Below, piece by piece: positions 36,033-46,291 of a stretch of 64,000 nucleotides of DNA; the stretch's first letter is position 1; each line of letters begins with the position of its first letter. The stretch is from contig NZ_MDZA01000011.1 of the NCBI RefSeq assembly GCF_001816125.1, positions 1-64,000 of the forward strand, in the 5' to 3' direction. The notes under the pieces were generated by a model that did not search any database, was not told the DNA's origin, and was given only the letters and a program-made list of their open reading frames with translations. Made by a program: the position numbers and the translations under genes. The DNA comes from Hymenobacter coccineus. GTDB taxonomy: Bacteria > Bacteroidota > Bacteroidia > Cytophagales > Hymenobacteraceae.

Positions 36033-37874
36033 ATGAAATATTTTTATCCATTCCGATTCCTAGCCTCTTTGGTTATGGCTTTTCTACCATGGCCCAGGAT
36101 AGCCCAAGCAGCACCCTTTGCCTCAGGCAACGTTGTAGTTGCCCGCGTGGGTGACGGATCTGCCTCTCTCTCCAACGCAGCTACGGAAGTATTTCTAGAT
36201 GAATACACCCCAAGTGGAACGTTGGTCCAAACCATTGCCTTGCCCACCTCGGTAAGCGGCACCAACCGCATCCTGACGGCCAGCGGCAACAACAGCTACG
36301 AGCTGGGCATGACCCGCTCGGCCGATGGCCGTTACCTGGTGCTCACGGGCTACAGCGCTGCGCCAGGTACTACGGGCGTAGCCGCCTCGGCGGCCACCGA
36401 CATCACGCGGGTAATTGCCCTCATTGCGGCTGATGGCACCGTTGATACCAGTACCAGTACCGGCACTGCCTTCAGCGGCAGTAGCATTCGCACGGCGGCC
36501 ACGGTCAATGGCACCAGCTTTTATAGCGTGGGCGGCAATTCGGGCGTGCAGTACCAGGCGTTTGGCAGCGCCATGACTACGCAGCTCAATACGGCGCCCA
36601 TTAATATTCGCAGCATCAACGTGGCGAACGGCGGCCTCTACATCTCGACTAATTCTGCTGCTTACTTTGGCCTGAACCAAGTGGGTAACGGCCTAGCCAC
36701 GACCGGTGGCCAAGCCGTGACGGTGCTGCCTGGCTTTCCTGGTGCCACAGCCGGCTCTAGCCCCAACGGCTTCTACTTCGCTGACCTGAGCGACGCCGTG
36801 CCCGGCGTGGATGTGGTGTACGTGGCAGACGACCGCAGCACGTCCGGTGGCATTCAGAAGTGGAGTTTAGTAGCGGGCAGTTGGGTACTCAACGGCACTA
36901 TTGCCGGCAGTGCCTCAACTGCGGTACGCGGCCTCAATGGCTTAACCCGTGGCACGGCGGTAGCGCTGGCCGCCACTAGTGCCAACGGGCTGTTTTCCCT
37001 GACCGACAACACGGGCTACAACGCGGCGCCTACGCTCATTGCCCTGCCCACGGCCATTGCCGGCGCCAGGGCAAATACGGCGTTTCGGGGCATGGCTTTC
37101 GCGCCGATGGCTGCGTCGCCCACTATTGCCAGCTTCACGCCCGGTAGCGGGCCGGTTGGTACTACGGTCACGGTTACAGGTGCCAATTTTTCCGGGGCCA
37201 GCGTATTGCTAATGAACGGAGTAGGGGTGTCCGCGTTCACGGTGATAGATGCGGCTACCATCACGTTTACAGTGCCTGCGGACGCCACTTCTGGCCTACT
37301 GGCCGTGACGACGCCCGGTGGCACGGCTACCAGCGCAAGCCCCTTCGCGGTGATGGTGCCTGTGGTGGCGCCCACTATTGCTAGCTTCACGCCCACTGCG
37401 GGCGGTCCGGGCACTACCGTCACTATTACCGGCACCAACTTCACAGGTGCCACGGCCGTTAGCATTGGCAGCCTAGCAGTGCCGGCCTACACCGTTGTGT
37501 CGGCCACCACTATCACGCTAGTATTGCCCAGCAGCGCCGCCAACGCGAGCGGCCCGCTAACGGTGGTGACGCCCGGTGGCACGGCCACTAGCACGGCCTC
37601 GTTCAACCTGACGCTGGCGGCCGTGGCCAGCCAGGCGCTACCCGGCCTCGCCCTGTTTCCTAACCCGGCCATCGACTATGTGGTGGTAAAGCTGCCTAAA
37701 GCGGGCGCCGCTACCGCTGCGCTGCGCGACCTTATGGGGCGGCTGGTGTTGGCACCCGTGGCCCTGGGGCCCCAGCAACCCCTGTACCTGCCGGCTGGCC
37801 TAGGCCCCGGCGTCTACCTGCTCGAAGTGCGCCAGGGTTCGGAAACGGCTGTACGCCGGCTAGTGAAACAATAG
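36033..37874 (+). CDS. T9SS-secreted protein with beta-propeller and two IPT/TIG domains
   Basis: A 613-residue exported protein. A signal peptide (ending IAQA) is followed by a ~330-residue repeat region resembling a beta-propeller (DGRYLVLTGYSAAPG, GVDVVYVADDR). Two IPT/TIG immunoglobulin-like domains follow, each starting PTIASFTPGSGPVGTTVTVT-like, and then a type A T9SS sorting domain (LALFPNPAIDYVVVKL through GVYLLEVRQGSETAVRRLVK). It should cross the outer membrane through type IX secretion and be released or surface-attached; its ligand is unknown. It converges on the giant surface protein gene, with a strong terminator after each. Confidence 0.85.
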   Translation: MKYFYPFRFLASLVMAFLPWPRIAQAAPFASGNVVVARVGDGSASLSNAATEVFLDEYTPSGTLVQTIALPTSVSGTNRILTASGNNSYELGMTRSADGRYLVLTGYSAAPGTTGVAASAATDITRVIALIAADGTVDTSTSTGTAFSGSSIRTAATVNGTSFYSVGGNSGVQYQAFGSAMTTQLNTAPINIRSINVANGGLYISTNSAAYFGLNQVGNGLATTGGQAVTVLPGFPGATAGSSPNGFYFADLSDAVPGVDVVYVADDRSTSGGIQKWSLVAGSWVLNGTIAGSASTAVRGLNGLTRGTAVALAATSANGLFSLTDNTGYNAAPTLIALPTAIAGARANTAFRGMAFAPMAASPTIASFTPGSGPVGTTVTVTGANFSGASVLLMNGVGVSAFTVIDAATITFTVPADATSGLLAVTTPGGTATSASPFAVMVPVVAPTIASFTPTAGGPGTTVTITGTNFTGATAVSIGSLAVPAYTVVSATTITLVLPSSAANASGPLTVVTPGGTATSTASFNLTLAAVASQALPGLALFPNPAIDYVVVKLPKAGAATAALRDLMGRLVLAPVALGPQQPLYLPAGLGPGVYLLEVRQGSETAVRRLVKQ

Positions 37875-37911
37875 CCTTACCCCTGGCGCAAGCCAAAAAA
37901 TTGGAGCGCCT

Positions 37912-37957
37912 AACGCAAAAGGCCTCGCCCGAAAATTCGGGCGGGGCCTTTTGCGTT
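37912..37957 (+). terminator. intrinsic terminator
   Basis: The 22-nt arms 37912-37933 and 37936-37957 (AACGCAAAAGGCCTCGCCCG; one G-T pair) are separated by two bases, with A- and T-rich flanks. It ends the T9SS protein gene. A run of nine Gs follows at about 37998-38007. Confidence 0.85.
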
Positions 37958-38289
37958 AAAAAGAAATAGCGCCGCAAGTTGGCCGGTTAACGTTGGGGCG
38001 GGGGGGGCTAGGGCTAAAGCTGTTGAGGAAATCACCAGAACGTCAGGCAGCGGAGCATTTTATGGAACTGTATTGGTTTACACATAACTCAAGGAGTCGA
38101 GTAAAATGCTTAGCCGTTTGAATTTATTTGTATTCTGTCAGCTGGAATTTATTTTTTAAACGACTGTTTTGCAGTGCTATAAAGATAATTGGATTTTTAG
38201 TTGGCCCGGTGCTGACTGCCGACCGAAGCTACTTGCTGGCCAGCGGCATCCTCGCCGACGCGTGGCGGGGGCTGCGCCTAGTGGCCCTG

Positions 38290-38341
38290 CCCACGAAAAG
38301 GCCTCCAACTACCGCAGCGGTAATTGGGGCTTTTTCGTGGG
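38290..38341 (-). terminator. intrinsic terminator of the giant gene
   Basis: An imperfect hairpin: CCCACGAAAAGGCCTCCAA pairs with TTGGGGCTTTTTCGTGGG, with an inner ACCGC/GCGGT pairing. It lies 13 bp beyond the stop codon of the minus-strand giant gene. The stretch 37958-38289 between the two terminators contains no gene. Confidence 0.75.
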
Positions 38342-38353
38342 TAGGGCCGGAGC

Positions 38354-41300
38354 TTACTCCACCGCTACCTTGGTGGTTAGCTTCAGGCCGTCGGCCGTTT
38401 GCCACGTAACGAAATACAGGCCGCTGGCCAGCGGCTGGCGCGGCTTGATGGTAGCTTCGGCCGTGCCAGCGGCGGCCACGTGCGTCAGCACCAAGCGGCC
38501 CACGTTGTCGAACACCTGCACCGTGCCGCCCGGGGGAGGCAGATTGGTGGCGAGCAGCCTAAAGCCACTGCCAGTAGCGGGGTTAGGATAGGCCACAAGG
38601 GCGGGGGTAAGCGCCGCGCCGTCGAAGCGCACAGCCACTACAGGCGAGTAATGCGCCTGGTTATCGATATCGACTTGGCGCATGCGGTAGTAGCTCAGGC
38701 CCGGCAGCGGCGCCGTGTCGAGGGTGACATAGTTGTGGCGGCTGGTGGTGGTGCCCTGGGCCGCCACGCGCTCTAAGTCGGTAAACGTGCGGCCATCGGC
38801 CGAGCGCTGCACCATGAAGTAGGCGCTGTTTTGCTCCGATGCCGTGGCCCAGGCTACCTGCACGGCCGCGCCTAGACGTACGGCCGTAAACTGCACCAGC
38901 TTAACGGGCAGCGTCACTGGTGGGGTGCCGGTCAGCGGGTTGTCTACTTTGTTGGTAGAAGCCAGCGCGAAAAACGAGGTGCTGTTAATTGTGGTCAGTG
39001 CTGACGCCGAGGCGGTGTAACCACGCGGGTCGGCGGGCGAAAATACCCCTGCGCCGCCAGCCGTGCTCCAGGGGCCACTCGCACCGTCGGAGATGGCCAC
39101 GCGCAGGTTGCCAGGCACGTGTACTTCTTCGTCTTCCACGTCGGTATTGAAGCTCAATTGCACTGTGGGTTCGTTGAGGGTGCCCGACAGCAGCTGGATG
39201 CGGTAGTAGCGGTTGGCCGACATGTTGGAAAGCGTCGCGTCGAGACTGCCGGCCGGGGCGGCGTTGATGATTTCTGCCAGTACCACTGGGCTCGTCGAGG
39301 CCGCCTGGGGCGTGATGGTGACGGGCCGGTAGCGGCTGCCCAGGCCCACTGGAAACACCCGGATGCTGGTAGCCGCGTCGGGCAGGGCCATGGCCAGGCG
39401 GCCAGCTACGTAGGAAGTCGTGCTTGCTCCCACAATCGGCTGCATGGTAGCGTTGCTAAGCGATAGGATGTTGCTGGTACCCGTGTAGATGAGGCCGTTC
39501 CGCATGGTTAGCATATTGATCACTGTCACGTTGGTATTCGTGCCGAGCATGAGGTACTTGGCTCCGGCCTTTTGCAGGTTGTAAAAGGTCGTGGTGCCGT
39601 TCAGCGTGCGGTTGTTGTCGGTCGTGAACACGGCCAGGCTGCTGCCGCTACTGGTATCAAAGTCGCCACTGTTGCTGAAATTGCCATGCAGGATGATGGT
39701 GCTCGAAGCCGCCGCAAAATAGCTGTTGGCGAGGTTGAAAAAGTCGCCCGTAACGCGCAGGTAGTTCGTATTGCTCGGGTCCGGAGCGGTGTAGGTGCCC
39801 GCGTTCGAGAAGCTGCCTAGCACGTTCACGTCGCCACTCGCCACGGTGAGGGTTCCGCTGGTGGTGTTGCTGAAGTTGCTATTGACGACCAGCGTGCCCA
39901 CGCCACCCGTGTAGGAACCGCTGTTGGCGAAGGTGGTGCCAACAGTGAGGTTGCCGGCTTTAACGTTCGCATTATAGGTGCCGCTGTTGCTGAAAGCAGT
40001 GCCCACCGTCACATTACCGCTCCCGTTGTTCAGCGTGCCGCCGTTGGCGAACGTAGTCCCGATGCTGACGGAGCTCACGCCCAGATTGAGTTCCCCCCCC
40101 GTTGTGGTGGTCAAAGATGCCCCCGTCGTCAGGGCCCCATCATTCAGGTTGAGCGTGCCGCTCACGGTGGCGCCGCTCGTGGCCGAAGTTAGGTTGATAT
40201 TCTGGCTGGTGGGGTTGTCCACAGTGGTGCCCACCCCCACGGTCAGTGCGCCGTTGATAGTCAGGTCCAGGTTGCTCAGCTGCTTGGCGTTACCGCCCGA
40301 AAAGGTCAGGTTGTTATAGGTGTCGCGGGCGGGCAGCTGCACCGCCCCCGAGTAGTCGACCGTGCCGCCGCTGGGGGCCATAAACGTGGAGTAATTGCCA
40401 GCCGGAAACAAAGCCGAGCCAATGCGCACGGTGCCATTGCCGCTCACCGTGTTGAAGTTGTTAGCAGCGTTGGGGCCCAGGTCCAGGGTGCCATCAAGGC
40501 GCAGGGTGGCGGCGCCGCGGCCCGCGCTGCCCGACGTGATGAGGTGGCCGCTGCGAATGACCACCGGGTTGGCCAGGGTAGGGAAGGTGGTTGGTAGAGG
40601 AGATGAGTCGGTACCGTCAGTATTGTAGGTCCAGGCTGCGGCATCAGTCCAAATAGCTCCGGCCGAAAGGCTCGCCGTAGCATTACGGCTGTAGAAAGTA
40701 GGCACTGCGCCAAACTCCGACGCTTCGCCGCCTGTGTAGTCACCATCAAAGTAAGTAGTTGACGCGCTGAGCGTATTGGCCGTGGTGCTTACGACGCTGC
40801 CTGCTATCCCACCCTGCGGCGTCCAAGCACCATCCAGGAAGCGGCCCAGCTTATAGTTGGCTTCTGTGCCATTCACATCGTTGCCCACGCCGTTGTCGAT
40901 GTAGGTGAACACCTGCGATACAGTAGGTGAGCTAAATCCAGTGCTGCTTACTTTCCAGTAAAAGCCCAACTCTTTAGCTGCTGGGTCGGTCGTAGAGGGG
41001 TGAGCTAGGTCGATGGGCTGCACCATGAGAGTGCCAGCGGCCGAGTTAGCCGCCACGTTCATGCGTACGGGCGTGTACTTGGCAGCGGCCCCCACCGGAA
41101 ACGTGAAATCGAGCGCACCGCTGGGGTAGCTCTTACGTAAGCCTAGGTCAGCCACGATGCCATTGGTACGGATAAAGCGCGTGGTACCGAAGCCAGTCAC
41201 CGCACCGGCTGCCGGATTGCTGAGCCACAGCAAATTCGAGCCGATGGTGAGCACCCCATTGGTCATGGTGAGCACCTTGGTAATCTCTTGATTGGCCGTA

Positions 41301-44300
41301 GTGCTGGCGCCGGCCGTGTTGTTCAGATTTACGTTGCCAAAGCGACCCTTGCCATCACCACCGATGGTCTGGTTAGCGGTGCCAGCCAGAACCAGGCTAC
41401 CCGTGCCGGAACCGCCGCTGAGGTGCGTCGCGTAATTGAGCACGTCGCCCTGGGCCGTAATAGTCTTGCCATTATCGTCGAGCGTGCCTTTAGTCAACAT
41501 TAGCGTACCAGTTGTTAGGACATTGCCACCGAGCTGCAGGGTGCCGTTGGTTTGCGGGGTATTTACTACCAGGCTACCAAAAACCGTCAGGTTGCTGGCA
41601 GTGCCCGTGAGCTGCTGCGTGGCTAGGCCACCCAGAAAGCTCGTGGTCTGCGTGGTGGTGATGGGTTGAAATCCCCCAGCATTTAGCGCCGTGCTGGCAG
41701 AGGTGTTGTTATTAAGGAGATTTTGGTAGATATTCAACCCCAGGCCATTAGCGTTGAAGAACGAAAAGTTGTTGCCGATGGTCAACGAGCCTTTCAGCGT
41801 CAGAGGAATCACGCCGGCCAGTAGCCCAGTGTTCGTATTACCACTAGCCCCCGATTCTATGCGTAAGTCGTACAGCGGCACCGTCGAGTTTATACTAACG
41901 GTCACGCTGCTGCCGATAGGGGCTGTCGTTGGGTTGCCCAGCACCACCGTGCCACCGGTTACTACCGTCGAGTCGGGGGCCAAGTACAGGTCGGCCGTGA
42001 GGATGGGACTTTTCTGGTTCGAGCGGTGTAGGTTCAAGGTGCCCGCGCTCATGCGGAAAATGCTGCCCTTGCCTTGCACTTCAAACAAGCCACGCTCGTT
42101 GTTCTGGGCGGCCGAGGCACCCTGGCCATCGATGTCGATAGTGCCGCCACTCTGGTCGAAGCGCAACGAACCGTCGAGGTTGGCCACGGTACGGCGAATC
42201 TGGCCGTTCACATACAAGTTGCCAGCAGTTATTTGGAGACCAGGCGCGCCAGCACTAGCATACTCTAGGTCGTTGCCTACGTTGCCGGCAGCACCTACCT
42301 TCAACGTGCCCTGCAGTATCTGAAGCTGGCCCGCAAGTTTCAAGTCCGCCGCCGCGTTGTTGTTCGTAGCTACCGTCACGGTGCACCCGCTAGCGTCCAC
42401 TGTCAGGCCGGCATTGTCGGTGATGAGGTAGGGGGTAGCCACCCCGTCGTGAATATTCAGCGTTGCATTAGGCTTAGCGTAACGTAGCGTGCCATTGGTC
42501 AGCGTCAGCCAGCCGTTGGTGGGGGTAGTGAGGGTGCCAGCGCCATCTAGGCTAAGGAGCGCCGTGCGGCCCAGGCCCTTGTTAAGCGTAAGCGTGGCCA
42601 GGTCGGTCGTGGGGCCAGCGCTGGTGAAGGTGGCGTTCTGGCTGCTTGTGAAGATGAGGTTTGCCAGGCCGGTACCGACTTTGAAGTCCAGCGTGCCATT
42701 ATTGGTGAGTGAGCCGCCTACGCTAGTGGAGTGGGTTTGCGCGGCATTAGTGAGCACATCAAACGTAGCACTGGTGGCTACCTGCACATCTGTATCAAAC
42801 GATAGGGTGCGCGGGGTTGTGCCCTGGAGGCGGAATATACCGGCTTGCACGGCCAGCAGCGAGTCAGCGCGCAGGTTGCCGGCCGCCGCACTGCTCACTA
42901 GCACCGTGCCGGGAAAGGTGCTAGCAGTGCCTGCTTTAAGCTGGGCATACACGCGCAGGTCTTGGTTGGGTAGAGTGATGGTGCGGCCGGTGGCAGCATT
43001 CAGCCACAGGTTGCGGTACTGGTTCAGGGTCAGTGTGCCCGATGCAGTAGGGAGCGTAAAGTCGACGGTGCCCGTGGTGTAGTACTCTACCGTGCCCCCG
43101 CCGTACTGAATAAACGAGCCGAAGTCGCCGTCGGGGAAAACAGCCGGCGAAAACGTCGAACTTATGCGCAGGCGCCCCGAGCCGCCGATTTTGGAGTCAG
43201 GCAGCGCCCCAAAGTTGTTGTTGGTACTAGCCGTAGTAGTGCCGGTGGTGCCCACGTCCAAGGTTGAGCCGCGGTCAATGACCAGGGAGCCTGATTTGGC
43301 GCCGCTGGCCGTTAACGTTACGGTGTGGTACGCTCCGTTACTGGCCGAACCAATGAAGACGGGGTTGCCCGCGCCAGGCACCGTGGCGGCGGCGGCACCC
43401 CCGTAGCCCGTGGTGCTCCAGGTAGCGGGCGCTTCCCAGTTTCCCGTGGCGCGGCTGTAAAACGCCGTTACCGTGCCAAAGGCCGCCGGCTCGCCCGCTG
43501 TGAATTCTCCGTCGAACTGGTTGTTCGAGCGAAATCTGATGATGGAGTTGGCCGTGGCCGCACTACCAAACTGAATGTTATTGGAGGTGCTGGTAGTCCA
43601 CGCCACGGGGTTGTAGCGGCCCGGCACATACTTGGTATACGTGCCGGCCCCCGAGGCGTCGGCGTTATTCATTGTGAACGAGAGGTTGACACTACTCGTG
43701 GGTAAGGGCCCGAAGCCTACGCTGCGCACTTTCCAGTAGTAGGGCAGTGCATTTGCGGTGGTCGTGAACGGGTTGCGGGTGTTGGTGGGGCTCACGCTCA
43801 CTTGGCCATACTTGGCTATCGCCACGGCCACGGCCAGCTGGATAGTGGCGGGCATGTACTTGGTGCCTACCCCCACCGGGTACACGAATGTATCGGCACC
43901 ACCAAAAGTCTTCTGCAGGCCCAGGTCACTCTGGTTGCCCGTCGTCTGAATCATGCATAGCTTGGAAAATGCGGTCGTGGTCGAAATTGCCCCCATATCA
44001 ACGTTGGTAATGGCCAAGCGGTAGGCCTTAATAGCAAATACGGCATCGTTGAGAAACGTGAGGTAGTTCGAGATGGTGGTGTTGGCCCCGAGCTGCACCG
44101 CGACGGGGGTAGTCGCGTTGCTAATGTTGAGGTTGCCAAAAATGCCGTTACCGTCGCCGGTTATCGTCTGCAACGCGGTGCCAGTCAGCGTAATGCTGCC
44201 CTGGCCGCCCCCGCTGGTGTGCGAGGCCGAGTTGAGGAGGGCGCCGGCCACGTTGATCGTCTTGCCCCCATCGTTGAGCACACCGCTCACCAGCGCGAGT

Positions 44301-46291
44301 GTGCCGGTGGCAGGGGTAGCGTAAGTCATGACCGTACCGCCCAGCGTGAGCGTGCCGCCCGACTTGTTCATCGTCAGGTTATTGAATGTACCCACATCGG
44401 CTGTGGTACCGATGCTGCCATTGTTAGCCAGCAATTGGTCTTGCCCGCCGCTGAAAATTGTCGTGTTTGTGCCAGGTAGGTAAGTGCAGCCCGTGTTAAT
44501 GGTGAGGGTGCCCTGAATAGTCACATTCAGGTTAGCTGCATTGAAGGTGGTGGGGTTCGTTCCGTCGAGTGTGAAGTTGTTGAGTACTGTTATCGGCTGG
44601 GCAGCGGTAGTAGCGCCGGAAGTATAATCAGTAGGGGTAGTCTGCACTCCGATGTTGGCTAGGATAGCCTTGCTGGTAGTACTACCCGAAAAGACAGGCT
44701 TCTTGATGGTGAGATTCCAGAGAGGAGCCGTAGTGAGAATCTTGCCATCTATGTTGTTGTTGGGTAAATATACCTCGATAGTACCACCAGAAACGACAGC
44801 ATTGTTGGGGTTAATGCCGATATGAAACAAACCGTCGGTGCCGTTTGTGCTGGGGTTTTCTACCCGGATGGTACCACCAGTCATGCGGAAAGACTGAGTG
44901 AGGTAGGGCATTGAAAAGCGAGCAAACTGGTCATTGAGGGGGGTTGCATTGATACCGCGACAATCAAATAGCCCACCGGTAATAATAAAAGAGCCGCGGT
45001 GCGTAGAGGAAGTGCTAGAGGGCCGGTATTTCTCTACAGTAGACGTGCCTCCTTCAATAAGAATTTGGCCATCCTCCCGCATTACCAAGGCGTCCTGAGT
45101 CAAGCACTCGAAAGCGCCAGCGCTCACATGCAGGGTACCATAAATGATGAAAGCCCGTGCATCTGCGCTGTTATTTTGGATTGTGGCACCTGCCACCCAT
45201 AAGGTAGGGCTTGTCGAGGTAGAACCAAGATTATAGAACCCATTATCGGTACCCGTACCCTGGGCGATGCCGTTATGAATTCTGGGCAGCACGATGTTGT
45301 TGCCAAATTTGGTCACCCCAGCGACTAAGTCTAAGATGTTGCCGGGCGAAACATAGTTTAGGTGCAAGTTGCCGGTTGCATTCGACGGATTTACAGTCGA
45401 AGTAACGTTCAACATTACTTGACTATCAATGCCTTTATTAACACGGAGCTGGCTCAAATTAGTAGGGCCATTACAAGCAAAATTGGCATCTACTGCCCCG
45501 CCGAACGAAAGGATGGCATTCTGCGTGTCGTCGGTACCGTTGTGCAAGTTCACGGTGCCATTGTTGACGAAGCTACCGTTAACGCTCAGCGTGTGTGACC
45601 CCGCTACCGCTGACACACCTAGAAAGGTGCCGACTCCAATAGTGACGTTGCCCTGAATGGTCAGGCTACGGTTGGTGCTAGCCGTTTTTCCTAAATTTAA
45701 TGTGACCAAAGGGCCAGTTGCGGTCGTGTTGGTGCGCGTCAGCGTGAGGCTGCCTATCAACACCAGATTGTTGTCGAGCTGCGTAGTGTACGCTGTTGCC
45801 GTGGTATTGAGCAGGCGCAGGTTGTTATACTGGCCAGATGCTGGCAGCGGCAGCGCCGTGGGGCCAGCAGGCCAGTTATAGAATTCGACCGTGCCTGTAT
45901 TGGCATCGTCGAAGTCGTTGGTTGTTACCGCCGGGAAATAGGGCCGGCCAATGCGTAGGGTGCCCTGGCCAGCCAGCCGGGTTAATGTGCTGGCAAAGCC
46001 TGAAGCAGTATTAGTCAGGTCCAGCACTCCACCCCGCTGCACGGTTACGTTAAGACCAGTAGCGGTCACGCTGTTGTTCAACAGCACCACGAAGCTATTA
46101 GTCACAACCACGATATCGTTGGTAGCTGGTATTCGTGCCCCAATGCTGGTCGAGCCCGTTGGGTCAGTCGTCCAAGTGGAAGCGTTATCCCAACTGCCAC
46201 TCGTGCCGCCGCCATTGAATGTATACAGGGTCTGGCCCATTGCCAAGCTGCTCCATAAAATAGCGAATAATCCAAGTAGGAGTGTTCTCAT
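38354..46291 (-). CDS. giant T9SS-sorted repetitive surface protein (2645 aa)
   Basis: A 2645-residue secreted protein with a signal peptide (MRTLLLGLFAILWSSLAMGQ) and a type A T9SS sorting domain (about the last 80 residues: LVAYPNPATGSGFRL to GLYFVTWQTADGLKLTTKV). Between them is Thr/Asn/Ser/Gly-rich beta-solenoid-like sequence organised in modules. Each module opens with an SGxWxxxxTW segment and an IG..xFPAG motif, and closes with a block containing (Y/F)PVGxxxKYxPxxI; the whole pattern occurs twice (about residues 20-930 and 930-1860) and partly a third time. The fold suggests an adhesin or surface-layer-like fibre. No enzymatic motif is seen. Confidence 0.85.
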   Translation of the reverse strand: MRTLLLGLFAILWSSLAMGQTLYTFNGGGTSGSWDNASTWTTDPTGSTSIGARIPATNDIVVVTNSFVVLLNNSVTATGLNVTVQRGGVLDLTNTASGFASTLTRLAGQGTLRIGRPYFPAVTTNDFDDANTGTVEFYNWPAGPTALPLPASGQYNNLRLLNTTATAYTTQLDNNLVLIGSLTLTRTNTTATGPLVTLNLGKTASTNRSLTIQGNVTIGVGTFLGVSAVAGSHTLSVNGSFVNNGTVNLHNGTDDTQNAILSFGGAVDANFACNGPTNLSQLRVNKGIDSQVMLNVTSTVNPSNATGNLHLNYVSPGNILDLVAGVTKFGNNIVLPRIHNGIAQGTGTDNGFYNLGSTSTSPTLWVAGATIQNNSADARAFIIYGTLHVSAGAFECLTQDALVMREDGQILIEGGTSTVEKYRPSSTSSTHRGSFIITGGLFDCRGINATPLNDQFARFSMPYLTQSFRMTGGTIRVENPSTNGTDGLFHIGINPNNAVVSGGTIEVYLPNNNIDGKILTTAPLWNLTIKKPVFSGSTTSKAILANIGVQTTPTDYTSGATTAAQPITVLNNFTLDGTNPTTFNAANLNVTIQGTLTINTGCTYLPGTNTTIFSGGQDQLLANNGSIGTTADVGTFNNLTMNKSGGTLTLGGTVMTYATPATGTLALVSGVLNDGGKTINVAGALLNSASHTSGGGQGSITLTGTALQTITGDGNGIFGNLNISNATTPVAVQLGANTTISNYLTFLNDAVFAIKAYRLAITNVDMGAISTTTAFSKLCMIQTTGNQSDLGLQKTFGGADTFVYPVGVGTKYMPATIQLAVAVAIAKYGQVSVSPTNTRNPFTTTANALPYYWKVRSVGFGPLPTSSVNLSFTMNNADASGAGTYTKYVPGRYNPVAWTTSTSNNIQFGSAATANSIIRFRSNNQFDGEFTAGEPAAFGTVTAFYSRATGNWEAPATWSTTGYGGAAAATVPGAGNPVFIGSASNGAYHTVTLTASGAKSGSLVIDRGSTLDVGTTGTTTASTNNNFGALPDSKIGGSGRLRISSTFSPAVFPDGDFGSFIQYGGGTVEYYTTGTVDFTLPTASGTLTLNQYRNLWLNAATGRTITLPNQDLRVYAQLKAGTASTFPGTVLVSSAAAGNLRADSLLAVQAGIFRLQGTTPRTLSFDTDVQVATSATFDVLTNAAQTHSTSVGGSLTNNGTLDFKVGTGLANLIFTSSQNATFTSAGPTTDLATLTLNKGLGRTALLSLDGAGTLTTPTNGWLTLTNGTLRYAKPNATLNIHDGVATPYLITDNAGLTVDASGCTVTVATNNNAAADLKLAGQLQILQGTLKVGAAGNVGNDLEYASAGAPGLQITAGNLYVNGQIRRTVANLDGSLRFDQSGGTIDIDGQGASAAQNNERGLFEVQGKGSIFRMSAGTLNLHRSNQKSPILTADLYLAPDSTVVTGGTVVLGNPTTAPIGSSVTVSINSTVPLYDLRIESGASGNTNTGLLAGVIPLTLKGSLTIGNNFSFFNANGLGLNIYQNLLNNNTSASTALNAGGFQPITTTQTTSFLGGLATQQLTGTASNLTVFGSLVVNTPQTNGTLQLGGNVLTTGTLMLTKGTLDDNGKTITAQGDVLNYATHLSGGSGTGSLVLAGTANQTIGGDGKGRFGNVNLNNTAGASTTANQEITKVLTMTNGVLTIGSNLLWLSNPAAGAVTGFGTTRFIRTNGIVADLGLRKSYPSGALDFTFPVGAAAKYTPVRMNVAANSAAGTLMVQPIDLAHPSTTDPAAKELGFYWKVSSTGFSSPTVSQVFTYIDNGVGNDVNGTEANYKLGRFLDGAWTPQGGIAGSVVSTTANTLSASTTYFDGDYTGGEASEFGAVPTFYSRNATASLSAGAIWTDAAAWTYNTDGTDSSPLPTTFPTLANPVVIRSGHLITSGSAGRGAATLRLDGTLDLGPNAANNFNTVSGNGTVRIGSALFPAGNYSTFMAPSGGTVDYSGAVQLPARDTYNNLTFSGGNAKQLSNLDLTINGALTVGVGTTVDNPTSQNINLTSATSGATVSGTLNLNDGALTTGASLTTTTGGELNLGVSSVSIGTTFANGGTLNNGSGNVTVGTAFSNSGTYNANVKAGNLTVGTTFANSGSYTGGVGTLVVNSNFSNTTSGTLTVASGDVNVLGSFSNAGTYTAPDPSNTNYLRVTGDFFNLANSYFAAASSTIILHGNFSNSGDFDTSSGSSLAVFTTDNNRTLNGTTTFYNLQKAGAKYLMLGTNTNVTVINMLTMRNGLIYTGTSNILSLSNATMQPIVGASTTSYVAGRLAMALPDAATSIRVFPVGLGSRYRPVTITPQAASTSPVVLAEIINAAPAGSLDATLSNMSANRYYRIQLLSGTLNEPTVQLSFNTDVEDEEVHVPGNLRVAISDGASGPWSTAGGAGVFSPADPRGYTASASALTTINSTSFFALASTNKVDNPLTGTPPVTLPVKLVQFTAVRLGAAVQVAWATASEQNSAYFMVQRSADGRTFTDLERVAAQGTTTSRHNYVTLDTAPLPGLSYYRMRQVDIDNQAHYSPVVAVRFDGAALTPALVAYPNPATGSGFRLLATNLPPPGGTVQVFDNVGRLVLTHVAAAGTAEATIKPRQPLASGLYFVTWQTADGLKLTTKVAVE

